A DNA stretch of 64,000 bases from Amphibacillus sediminis NBRC 103570. GTDB lineage: Bacteria; Bacillota; Bacilli; Bacillales; Amphibacillaceae. The stretch spans positions 1 through 64,000 of the forward strand of contig NZ_BCQW01000009.1 of assembly GCF_001552275.1 (NCBI RefSeq). The letters are read 5' to 3'. The position numbers and the translations under genes were made by a program. Every line of letters starts with the position of its first letter. The stretch's first letter is position 1. This document shows positions 18,826 through 26,995 of the stretch, one piece after another. Below the pieces are notes generated by a model. The model saw only the letters and a list, made by a program, of their open reading frames with translations. It searched no databases and was not told the origin of the DNA.

Positions 18826-19066
18826 AGTGAAACTTCGTTCAGTAGGGGTTTCGACGGATAGGATGTGCTCGTGCAGGCGTTGCGACACGACATCGCAAAC
18901 TTAGTCAGCTTCCTCCCCACTGAACGTTCGTTGAACCAATCGGACCGTTACTGGCTGTTGGATCTTCCACTTAGATATGACGTGTTCCCTTTTTCTTGAA
19001 CTGGAAGCCTTACAAAAGCCCTTCGAGTGGCGAGTAATCGCAGCCCCAGCCAGTTACACTGCAATA
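18826..19066 (+). repeat. R1 interspersed structured repeat, copy e
   Basis: Long-loop copy between divergent yitV and yitU. Its second hairpin is CTTCCACTT with GAACTGGAAG, a paired change relative to CTCCCACTT/GAAGTGGGAG in other copies. The right end reads CAGTTACACTGCAATAA. Confidence 0.92.
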
Positions 19067-19332
19067 AATGGAATTTCAAGTTTATTACCTTTTCTATAAC
19101 GGTCGACATTGAGGTTACTAGCTGAACTTATCATAACACATTTTAGAACCACGCTTCATCGTTATTGTCTCCCTTTTTCGGCTGGAAAAATACTCGGTTA
19201 CTATTTTTTCACTTGATTCCTACGAATTAATTTTCTACAAGACTCATCCATTATTATTAATAAAATAGGATTAGCCCTTTACAGTTATTCTAAACTTCAT
19301 TACACTAGTTTTAGAGATAAAGAGGTGAGTAT

Positions 19333-20154
19333 ATGATAAAAAAACAACATTTAATCGCCCTCGACCTTGATGGTACACTTCTTACCGATCAACAAGCAAT
19401 TAGTGAACGGTCAAAGAGTGTGATTAAAAAAGCACGCGAAGCAGGGCACATTGTCGTTATTGCTACTGGGCGCCCCCATCGGGCAAGTCTTGACTACTAT
19501 CATGAGCTTGCGTTAGATACTCCGATGATTAATTTTAATGGTGCCTATCTACATCATCCAACTGATAAGAAGTGGGAAGTACTCCACAGTCCTTTACCAT
19601 TGAGAACAGCTAAAGGGATTATCCAGACTTGTTATGATCTAGAAGTAGATAATATAATGGCAGAAGTATTAAGCAATGTTTATATTGATCGTTACGATTC
19701 TAAGCTGATGGAAATTGTTCATACTAGCAAAGAAGATAACCCGATCAAAATTGGTTCTCTAAAAAATCTGCTTAACGAAGATCCAACCTCATTACTGATT
19801 TACCCACGTGATGAACACATTGATGAACTACGAGCCAACCTTGATCGTGATCACGCCGCCGTCATCGAACATCGGAGATGGGGGGCGCCTTGGAATATCA
19901 TTGAGATTGTACGTAAAGGAATGAATAAGGCTGTAGCGCTTGAACGAGTCGCCCATTATTACCATATTGATCCGACTGAAATTCTTGCCTTTGGTGATGA
20001 GGATAACGATCTCGAAATGATTGAGTATGCAGGTGTTGGTGTGGCCATGGGTAACGCCATAGCTCAATTGAAAGAGATGGCTAATTACCAAACTAAAACG
20101 AATCAAGAAGACGGTGTTGCAGCTTTTATTGAGGACTATTTAAAGTTGGGCTAG
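19333..20154 (+). CDS. yitU: HAD-superfamily (Cof-type) phosphatase, YitU-like
   Basis: The 273-residue Cof/class IIB haloacid-dehalogenase-like hydrolase has motif I IALDLDGTLL (nucleophile Asp), motif II VVIATGRPHR, the conserved Lys of motif III near RKGMNKAVALE and motif IV LAFGDEDNDLEMIEYAGVGVAMGNA. Members dephosphorylate sugar phosphates or flavin precursors; the B. subtilis YitU protein has been linked to dephosphorylation in riboflavin synthesis. A GAGGTGA site precedes the ATG. Synteny with yitV/yitW supports the name. Confidence 0.85.
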   Translation: MIKKQHLIALDLDGTLLTDQQAISERSKSVIKKAREAGHIVVIATGRPHRASLDYYHELALDTPMINFNGAYLHHPTDKKWEVLHSPLPLRTAKGIIQTCYDLEVDNIMAEVLSNVYIDRYDSKLMEIVHTSKEDNPIKIGSLKNLLNEDPTSLLIYPRDEHIDELRANLDRDHAAVIEHRRWGAPWNIIEIVRKGMNKAVALERVAHYYHIDPTEILAFGDEDNDLEMIEYAGVGVAMGNAIAQLKEMANYQTKTNQEDGVAAFIEDYLKLG

Positions 20155-20267
20155 TCATGATATCAGTCAAACTGCGCTTTTGAAAGTAAACAAAGTTCTT
20201 AGAATTAGTATTTATAGTATATACTAAAGTTGAACTACTCACAGTTTAATGTCTTTCTGACGAAATT

Positions 20268-20404
20268 TGAAGTGGAGCGGGTTGTCTTCTATTCAGTGGG
20301 GGGAAACCTCGGCTGGAACAAGTTACAGCCTCCGGCGAATGCCACAGATTTTTAGAGCATGACTCGAAAAAAAATCTGGACGCAAATACGCCAAGATGCA
20401 TGTG
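20268..20404 (-). repeat. R2 interspersed repeat, copy c (inverted, shortened)
   Basis: Minus-strand copy. It begins ACATGCATCTTGGCGTATTT, keeps GCCGGAGGCTGTAACTTG and CCCACTGAATAGAAGACAA, then lacks the rest of the 3' part. It lies between yitU and the Nfu_N gene, 28 bp before the latter's start. Confidence 0.7.
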
Positions 20405-20432
20405 ATATAAATGATTTAGAGGAGGTAATAGT

Positions 20433-20696
20433 ATGACGGTTATCGCAGAAGCTACGCCAAATCCAAATGCGATGAAATTCACATCTAATAAGCAAATTTT
20501 CCAAGGTAATGCTAGTGTTTCTGTTGCAGCAGGACAAACAAGTGAATTTGAGCTGTTGAATACCTTACTTGCACTTGAAGGTGTTGATAACGTATTCGGC
20601 TACCAACATTTCATCACCATTAATAAACAACCGGATTATGATTGGGATGATTTAATTCCTCAGGTAGAATCGCTTATGGAGCAATACGGCTTCTAA
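20433..20696 (+). CDS. Nfu/NifU N-terminal-domain protein
   Basis: The 87-residue product consists of the Nfu_N domain only: ATPNPNAMKFTSNKQI at residues about 6-21 is the family signature, followed by LLNTLLALEGVDNVFGYQHFITI. Full-length Nfu scaffold proteins carry an additional CxxC domain that binds an Fe-S cluster; it is absent here, so the protein may help cluster assembly without carrying one. It lies between yitU and comA, and AGGAGG precedes the ATG. R2 copy c occupies its upstream region. Confidence 0.85.
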   Translation: MTVIAEATPNPNAMKFTSNKQIFQGNASVSVAAGQTSEFELLNTLLALEGVDNVFGYQHFITINKQPDYDWDDLIPQVESLMEQYGF

Positions 20697-20701
20697 TATC
20701 A

Positions 20702-20770
20702 TTAAGCTGAACACACGAGCTTCAATCTAGGCTAAGATTGTTGATTCAGATATGTTCAGCTTAATTTTTT
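20702..20770. terminator. Bidirectional terminator
   Basis: TTAAGCTGAACA (from 20703) and TGTTCAGCTTAA (to 20764), followed by a T run on the plus strand. It separates the convergent Nfu_N and comA-like genes. The loop contains a second small stem AATCT...AGATT. Confidence 0.85.
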
Positions 20771-20780
20771 TAGGCTTTTT

Positions 20781-21422
20781 TTAAAAGCTTAGCTTTGGAA
20801 GTAGACCAAGTTGCTTCCCTTTTTTAAGTGCTTCTGCTCGTGAACTAACCTGCATTTTTTGGAATGTTTTAGTCAAATGTCGCTCGACCGTGCGTCTGCT
20901 TACTTTAATTTGATCTGCTATTTCATCATTCGATTTTCCTTTATCAACTAACAACAAAATCGTTTGCTCAATCTCTGATAGGGTCACTTGTTCACCATTT
21001 AGCTTGATCTTCCGATCGGTGCGTTTCAGTTCATTAAGCCAGTTAGCTGGAATAACAGCTAAATCCATTAAGGCACATTTAACTGCGTAAATAAGCTGCT
21101 GATTAGAATAGCTTTTGCTTAAAAAACCAATGACACCAAGATTAACTAATGTATTGAAATAGGCTGTTGTATCATATCCTGTGTAGATTAAAATGCGTGC
21201 TTCCCGATGTCGGGCTGTAATAGCTTTAGTCAAGTCAATTCCATTCTGCTCAGGCATATTTAGATCAATTATGTATAAGTCATAGTACTTATTATCCATG
21301 CTTATAAGCGCTTGGCTGCCTGACGACACAAAATCCGCCTGTAAATCTGGTTCATCACTTAATAACCGTTTTGTCCCTTCACCTACCATAATATGGTCAT
21401 CAATAATGAGAACGTGCTTCAT
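20781..21422 (-). CDS. ComA-like NarL/LuxR-family response regulator
   Basis: The 213-residue product has a receiver domain with acidic pocket Asp8/Asp9, phospho-acceptor Asp53 (YIIDLNMPEQNG), Thr in ILIYTGYDT and Lys in GFLSKSY. The C-terminal LuxR helix-turn-helix is LSEIEQTILLLVDKGKSNDE followed by IKVSRRTVERHLTKTFQKM. Length and the paired kinase resemble ComA of B. subtilis (214 residues), which controls competence and surfactin in response to cell density. No target genes are adjacent, so the ComA function is inferred. It starts 4 bp after the kinase stop, hence translationally linked. Confidence 0.8.
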   Translation of the reverse strand: MKHVLIIDDHIMVGEGTKRLLSDEPDLQADFVSSGSQALISMDNKYYDLYIIDLNMPEQNGIDLTKAITARHREARILIYTGYDTTAYFNTLVNLGVIGFLSKSYSNQQLIYAVKCALMDLAVIPANWLNELKRTDRKIKLNGEQVTLSEIEQTILLLVDKGKSNDEIADQIKVSRRTVERHLTKTFQKMQVSSRAEALKKGKQLGLLPKLSF

Positions 21423-21426
21423 AATT

Positions 21427-23736
21427 TTAATTTTCTCCCTTCTTATAAGGTATAGAGATGGTCATCCTAAGACCTTGATTTTGACTAGTCGAGAAATTAA
21501 TTTGTCCCATTAAACTGCGAACACGTTCTTTAATGGACAAGATCCCCATGTTTGAATACGTTCGTGGCCACGCATTTGTATCCATCCCAATTCCGTCATC
21601 ATTATACTCAAGCTTGACTCGATCATTTTGGTCTACGATAACAATTGAAACATGATTAGCTTGGGCGTGCTTTCGTGCATTGCTAAGCCATTCCTGTACA
21701 ATTCGATAGATCGTCAATTTTAGTTCCATACTAGCTGTTAAATTACCATTTATATTTGTATGAAAGTTTAATACACTATTGGACTGTAGCCTAAACTTGC
21801 TAACAAGCTCATGAATGGCCTCAATTAAACCAACTTCTTTTAATATTGTTGGATATAGGAATGAGCACGTTTCTCTGATTTCAAAGATAATATCTTTAAT
21901 CTCCTGTTCAACAATAGTGAGTAAGTCTTGTTTAATCGATTCATTATTCTCAGTTTTTACAGCTTCAACTCGCCTTCTTAACACGATTAAATCTTGGAGA
22001 AAGGTATCGTGAATATCTCGTGCCAAAGATCGGCGCTCATTTTCAGACCAGTGAAATAGCAGTCTGGATAGCCATTCCATATCTTCTGATGCCTTAGCTT
22101 GTTCTAATTCACTTAACAAATCTTCAATTTTAGTTTGACGCTCAATGGCTAAGTTGGCAAACTGAGCTAAACTTGAGAGCCAGTCCAATTGTTCCTTTGA
22201 TAATGGATGACCTTTAATTGCGATAAAAAGAATGGTAAATTTTCGCTCCTGCCAAGCCAAAGGTAACGCATATTGACTTCGTTTTCCGATCAATTTTCCA
22301 ATAACTAAGCGCTGACCTTGATACTCATGTAACAAAGGCGAAAATATTTGATCAATCTGATAATCCTTTAAAGGTAATAAAAATTGTGATTCTTGTTCCA
22401 CAGCTTCTAAATATGTAAGCTTTAACACATCTTTAATTTCATCCTTGACTGCTTCAATAATATGAGCACGACTTTGTTTTAACTTTACATTTTCACTAAA
22501 TCGATAAAGACTTGTCTGATAATCATGTTTAGCAACATACAGGTATGAACGGAGATAATGATCTAACTGGTTTTTAAAAAAGATAAAGAATAAACTACTC
22601 AAAAGCATAAAAAGAAAAAAATGAATACTCTCTGTTAGGCTACGGATTTCATCATCAAGCATCACATAGATGAGCGTTGTAAGTAATGCAAAAGAAGAAC
22701 CTAATAATAAATAATAGGGCAAACGTTTAATTTTTTGTCCAAGTACATATAGCTGATCTGAAACAATCATATACAGAAATCCACCAGGAATAAAAAACAA
22801 AAAAACCATCGTAATTTCTACTGAAATAATAGGTTTCCCCATTGATAAGGAAGGTAAGACAAATAGACATAAATAAGGTGCGATTGCAAAAATAATGGCC
22901 AACATTAGACTCTGAACCGTATCTATTATTGGATCATATTTTAACTTCCTCATTCCTTTAAACAATTGCGATAAAACAACAAACATAATGATCGTGTAGA
23001 TAATTAGCACATGGATATGCGTGTTATAATCTTGATAAATATCAAGTGCTAGCAAGCTTGCTAAGCCAGCTAAGCTATATAATAACTGGACAGACTTTTT
23101 CGTTATCCATTGTTTGTCTTTTTCATAAAAAAATTGATAAATAAAATGATAGAAAATAGCCGGTGTAAACATTAGCAATATATGAACTATGGCTGCTGCC
23201 AGCATATTTAATTTTAAAGCTGATATTAACGATGAATAATTTACACTAACGAGCATTGTTAGAATAATAAGTAAGCGTGCGCTTTTAGCAGTAGAACTAC
23301 GCCTTAAAATAACCAATACGACTAATGAAGTAAAAATAAAATATATGGTTGGCAAAATTAAATAGAGAAGATATTGTGTAAACAACTCAGCTTCATATTC
23401 AATTTTAAAATGATAAAGGTGATGATCCCGATTAATGGTAATCGAATCGGCTCTTTCAATCGCATGATGAGTCTTTACAGTCAAATAGTCCATTGTTGGT
23501 TTACCATCAATGGCTATAATTTGATCACCTATCATTAAGTCATTTGCTTTGCCCCAACCAAACTGCTTTAATCTTGAAATTTGATAGCCTTCATCTGTTT
23601 GCTCAAGCTCAATCCCGATATAAGGATGAGTATTTTCTATAAATAAATAGCTTTGAATAAGGACAACTGTAATAAGAAAAAGCATGAGTAAGCGATGGGG
23701 CTTTAGCCTTTGGATGATAACATTCATATTTTCCAA
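21427..23736 (-). CDS. ComP-like membrane sensor histidine kinase
   Basis: The 769-residue kinase has one N-terminal helix, a PDZ-like extracytoplasmic segment (residues about 36-105: ISRLKQFGWGKANDLMIGDQ), about eight more membrane helices to residue 390 and a cytoplasmic region. The HisKA_3 motif SLARDIHDTFLQDLI carries His576. ATP-binding boxes are IVQEWLSNARKHAQ (N box), LEYNDDGIGMD and MGILSIKERV. Length and layout equal ComP of B. subtilis. The peptide genes comQ and comX are not adjacent, so the ligand is unknown. It could be another peptide- or envelope-sensing NarX/ComP relative. Confidence 0.82.
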   Translation of the reverse strand: MENMNVIIQRLKPHRLLMLFLITVVLIQSYLFIENTHPYIGIELEQTDEGYQISRLKQFGWGKANDLMIGDQIIAIDGKPTMDYLTVKTHHAIERADSITINRDHHLYHFKIEYEAELFTQYLLYLILPTIYFIFTSLVVLVILRRSSTAKSARLLIILTMLVSVNYSSLISALKLNMLAAAIVHILLMFTPAIFYHFIYQFFYEKDKQWITKKSVQLLYSLAGLASLLALDIYQDYNTHIHVLIIYTIIMFVVLSQLFKGMRKLKYDPIIDTVQSLMLAIIFAIAPYLCLFVLPSLSMGKPIISVEITMVFLFFIPGGFLYMIVSDQLYVLGQKIKRLPYYLLLGSSFALLTTLIYVMLDDEIRSLTESIHFFLFMLLSSLFFIFFKNQLDHYLRSYLYVAKHDYQTSLYRFSENVKLKQSRAHIIEAVKDEIKDVLKLTYLEAVEQESQFLLPLKDYQIDQIFSPLLHEYQGQRLVIGKLIGKRSQYALPLAWQERKFTILFIAIKGHPLSKEQLDWLSSLAQFANLAIERQTKIEDLLSELEQAKASEDMEWLSRLLFHWSENERRSLARDIHDTFLQDLIVLRRRVEAVKTENNESIKQDLLTIVEQEIKDIIFEIRETCSFLYPTILKEVGLIEAIHELVSKFRLQSNSVLNFHTNINGNLTASMELKLTIYRIVQEWLSNARKHAQANHVSIVIVDQNDRVKLEYNDDGIGMDTNAWPRTYSNMGILSIKERVRSLMGQINFSTSQNQGLRMTISIPYKKGEN

Positions 23737-23856
23737 CCTCTCATATACCGAAACTTCCTCTTCTAGTATACAATAATATATTGGCTAGGCATGACCTTTT
23801 AGTAAAAATATGTGATCATTCCGATAACTTGGTAGCATCGGTCTATTTGCTATCGT

Positions 23857-24066
23857 AAGGGCTTTGCCCGAATACATGAAAAAAGCCCTGACTTATGTAA
23901 AGTCGAGAGCCCGCAGAAACATTACCTATGTCGAAATATACCAAAGGGGTAGGTAATGTAACATTGTGCAACAAAGCACAATGTTTTGATATTTCTATTG
24001 TACCATAGTGGTACGAAATGTGAACCGACAATTTCAAATCAAAACCCGCCATTTGGTGGCGGTTTT
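23857..24066. ncRNA. Candidate structured RNA: six consecutive hairpins
   Basis: Between yitT and comP six stems follow each other: AGGGCTTT/AAAGCCCT (23858-23889), GACTT/AAGTC (23890-23904), ACATTACCTA/TAGGTAATGT (23919-23959), AACATTGTGC/GCACAATGTT (23960-23985), GTACCA/TGGTAC (24000-24014) and AAAACCCGCCA/TGGCGGTTTT with one bulge (24041-24066). The last is probably the yitT terminator. On the minus strand TTCACA and TACAAT, 16 bp apart, could be a promoter for the rest. Function unknown. It may be a leader of comP or a separate RNA. Confidence 0.45.
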
Positions 24067-24094
24067 ACATCTTTTGATATTTTTGCAAATAAAA

Positions 24095-24958
24095 CTAATC
24101 ATCCTTTCGAAAAAAACCAAACACCCCGGTTGTTTGAACAATATTTGTAAAGGCTGCGGGATCTACCTCATTAATAATGCGCTCTAAATCATAAAGCTCA
24201 TAACGCGTAATCACTACAACAAGCATGGATTTATCTTCTTTTGTATACGCGCCTCTAGCTGGTAAGATAGTGATTCCCCTTACCACCCTTTGGTGGATAG
24301 CATGCTGTAATTCATCTGTCTTTTTCGTCACAATCATTGCAGTCACTTTTTCATGACGTGTATGAATTCCATCTATAACCCGGGTGGATACGTATAATGC
24401 TAACAGTGTGTATAAAGCGTTCTCTGGTCTATTTAACAAACCAGCAAAGAAAATAATAATGCCATTAATAATCATTAAATAGCCGCCTATCGGTTTATCC
24501 TTCATTCTTGAAATTACCATTGCCAGAATGTCTGATCCACCAGTTGAAGCACCCCATTTCAACGTGATTCCAATACCAAAGCCTCCAAGTACACCACCAA
24601 ATACTGCATTCAACATAATATCTTCTGAGAAACTGGTTATAGGAATGATTTCAAGAAATAAAGTCGTAGTTAACACCGATAACGCACTATAGATCGTAAA
24701 ATGTTTTCCTACCTTATACCAGCCTAATATTCCGACCGGTATATTTAATAATAATAGCCAAATCCCTGTACTAATAAAATGTATATTAAAAAAGGTGGAA
24801 AAGACTGTAGATAAAAGTTGTGCCATCCCTGTAAATCCACTGGCATAGACATCTGCATGAATAAAGAAAAAATTTAATGCAAGGGCATTAATTAAAGCTC
24901 CCAAGATAACAATAATTATTCGTTTTGCTTCAAAGATAAACACATTTATCCCTCCCAT
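24095..24958 (-). CDS. yitT: YitT-family membrane protein (DUF161/DUF2179)
   Basis: The 287-residue product has five to six N-terminal hydrophobic helices (IIIVILGALINALALNFFFI onward) with the family motifs GGVLGGFGIGITLKWGAS and TGGSDILAM, then a cytoplasmic DUF2179 domain (residues about 205-285: VTAMIVTKKTDELQHAI, RGITILPARGAYTKEDKSML, FTNIVQTTGVFGFF). Function of the family is not established; some members are linked to stress or metabolite transport. AGGGATAA precedes the ATG. It is divergent from degV, matching the yitS/yitT neighbourhood. Confidence 0.88.
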   Translation of the reverse strand: MGGINVFIFEAKRIIIVILGALINALALNFFFIHADVYASGFTGMAQLLSTVFSTFFNIHFISTGIWLLLLNIPVGILGWYKVGKHFTIYSALSVLTTTLFLEIIPITSFSEDIMLNAVFGGVLGGFGIGITLKWGASTGGSDILAMVISRMKDKPIGGYLMIINGIIIFFAGLLNRPENALYTLLALYVSTRVIDGIHTRHEKVTAMIVTKKTDELQHAIHQRVVRGITILPARGAYTKEDKSMLVVVITRYELYDLERIINEVDPAAFTNIVQTTGVFGFFRKDD

Positions 24959-25140
24959 CTCTAACTGAAACAGTCAATCACTGCTAATCATCATGACCCA
25001 TTACATCCATTCTAAACCAAGCTAACTAAATTTCAAAATACCTTTTGACGAATACCATTGCTAACTATAAACTAGAAGTAGCAATATTTCTAGTTTATAA
25101 AAAATTTTAAAAAGGAATAATGGATATGGGAGGGAAAAGT

Positions 25141-26001
25141 ATGACCGTAAAAATTATCGCGGATTCAGCGTGTGATCTAACAGACAAAGATTATCAAGAA
25201 TTAAAGATAGATTGTGTTAGCCTTACTGTTTTGCTTGATGATAACAGTTACTTAGATGGCCAAACAATTTCTGCTAAAACGATTTATGATGCCATGCGGA
25301 ATGGTAAAGCACCAAAAACATCTCAAGTTTCACCGCAGTCATTTAAAGAAATATTCACAAAATATGCTCAGGATGACCAGCCTTGCTTGTATCTTGCCTT
25401 TTCTTCAGAGCTTTCTGGTACGTATCAATCGGCTACCATTGCCGCTAAAGAGGTTCAGGAACACTATCCAAATTGGCAATTGCAAATGATTGATACTAAA
25501 TGTGCTTCCTTTGGCTATGGTCTTGTCGTTTTAAAGGCTGCAGAGCTAGCCCAAAGTGGCCGATCTCTCGAGGAGATCACAGCTGAAAGTCAATTCCAAG
25601 CCGAGCATATGGAACATATTTTTACAGTGGACGATTTAGAATACTTATATCGCGGTGGTCGAGTAAGTAAATCGGCTGCCTTTATGGGTACTTTATTAAA
25701 AATCAAACCATTGTTACACATGGAGGATGGTAAACTCATTCCTTTAGAAAAAATACGTGGCTCCAAGAAGGTATTTAATCGTATGTTAGATATTATGGAG
25801 GAAAGAGGAACCGACTTCAGCAATCAAACAATTGGAATTAGTCACGGCGATGCCATCGAAACAGCCGAGCAATTAGCTCATGCTATTAGAGAACGATTTG
25901 ATGTCAAGGATATTCAAATTCGAATGGTTGGTTCTAGTATTGGAGCACATTCAGGTCCTGGAACCATCGCTCTATTCTTTTCTAATGCTAAATACCAATA
26001 A
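25141..26001 (+). CDS. DegV-family fatty-acid-binding protein
   Basis: The ATG at 25141 follows GGGAGGG; the product is 286 residues. DegV/FakB proteins bind a fatty acid and present it to the kinase FakA. Segments visible: KIIADSACDLTDKDY at the N-terminus, the TSQVSPQSF motif, YLAFSSELSGTYQSATIAA, the MIDTKCASFGYGLVV block and the C-terminal IGAHSGPGTIALFF, all typical. In B. subtilis yitS is the DegV homologue next to yitT, and the same arrangement is seen here. No fakA is in the window. Confidence 0.9.
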   Translation: MTVKIIADSACDLTDKDYQELKIDCVSLTVLLDDNSYLDGQTISAKTIYDAMRNGKAPKTSQVSPQSFKEIFTKYAQDDQPCLYLAFSSELSGTYQSATIAAKEVQEHYPNWQLQMIDTKCASFGYGLVVLKAAELAQSGRSLEEITAESQFQAEHMEHIFTVDDLEYLYRGGRVSKSAAFMGTLLKIKPLLHMEDGKLIPLEKIRGSKKVFNRMLDIMEERGTDFSNQTIGISHGDAIETAEQLAHAIRERFDVKDIQIRMVGSSIGAHSGPGTIALFFSNAKYQ

Positions 26002-26274
26002 CAAAATATCGTAACATCCTAACATGGCAACATTTTTTTAATCGTTTGACGACAAAAAATGATTGCCTTTTTTATGCTCACCATTAAGATCATTTGGGAG
26101 CGGCATCTCGCTCCATTTTTTCTGTTCTTAGCGCCAATTCCTGCTGATATAAAGAAGTGACCCTACATTGTAGTTATATTAGAACATTACATTCCAGAGG
26201 TATCGGCAAAAAGCTTCAGCTAATCTCAAAACTAAAATGAGCAAAAATAATAGGTCATAGGCCCATTATAATAA

Positions 26275-26522
26275 AGTGAAACCTGTTTAGTGGGGGGGTC
26301 AACGCATAGGATGTGCTCGTGCAGACGTTGCGACACGAATTCGCCGAACTTAGTCAGCTTCCTCTCTTCCCGACTGAACGTAGTTGAACCAATCGGGCTG
26401 TTACTGGCTGTTGGATCTCCCACTTAGACATGGCGTGTTCCCTTATTTCGTGTAGTGGGAGTCTTACAAAAGCCCTTCGATGGGGCGAGTAATCGCAGCC
26501 CTAGTCGGTTACACTTCGATAA
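26275..26522 (+). repeat. R1 interspersed structured repeat, copy f
   Basis: Long-loop copy downstream of degV. The left arm is GTTTAGTGGGGG with ACTGAAC as partner (G-U tolerated). The right end is CGGTTACACTTCGATAA. A terminator and an R2 copy follow it. Confidence 0.9.
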
Positions 26523-26565
26523 ATGGTTTTAGAAAAGAAAAAGGATCATCTGACCTCACTTAATT

Positions 26566-26628
26566 GAAGAGTAGAGCTTAATCATCACGTTCAGTCATTG
26601 GCCTGTAATTAACTCTACTCTTATTTTA
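26566..26628 (+). terminator. Possible terminator of degV
   Basis: AAGAGTAGAG (to 26576) and CTCTACTCTT (26613-26622) form a 10-bp perfect stem followed by ATTTTAT. The loop is about 36 nt. R1 copy f lies between the degV stop and this hairpin. Confidence 0.6.
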
Positions 26629-26640
26629 TCTGTTATACTC

Positions 26641-26831
26641 AAATGCACCTTGGCGTATTTGCGTCCAGTGTTGATCGAGCTGCGATCGATCATTTCCGCT
26701 GAAAATTGTGGCATCACGCCGGAGGCTTTAACTTTATGCCACCAGGGTTTGAAGCCGAACTGAATGGAAGACAAATAGGCGTTCATCTCACCACTTATAG
26801 AAGTGGGAGCCTTCTGCTGAATCAAGTTAAA
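26641..26831 (+). repeat. R2 interspersed repeat, copy d
   Basis: Full copy: starts AAATGCACCTTGGCGTATTT, contains GATCGAGC...GCGATCGATC, CGCCGGAGGCTTTAACTT, GACAAATAGGCGTTCATCTC and CCACTTATAGAAGTGG, ends GCTGAATCAAGTTAAA. Confidence 0.88.
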
Positions 26832-26995
26832 ATTTTGATATCCTTTAAAAAGTTAACGCCCTTCCTAGTTAACAAAACGGAGCGATTGTCCTTAGATACA
26901 GAAATGAGCAAAACTAGGCAATCATCCGGATACACCGCCACTTAACTTGTAGTAATGGCTTGATCAAACCAATCATTTTGAACAAATAATCCGCC

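Noticed and set aside
23843-24052. 69-codon minus-strand frame in the hairpin array between yitT and comP
   Set aside because: No ribosome site, and the DNA is better explained as a row of hairpins including a terminator. It could not be supported as ComX either, since it lacks a short prepeptide form with a C-terminal Trp and no comQ is present.
24095-24958. YitT and the YczE-like protein at 39988 as paralogues with the same role
   Set aside because: They share a loose membrane-family resemblance but only YitT has the DUF2179 domain. No functional claim is justified.
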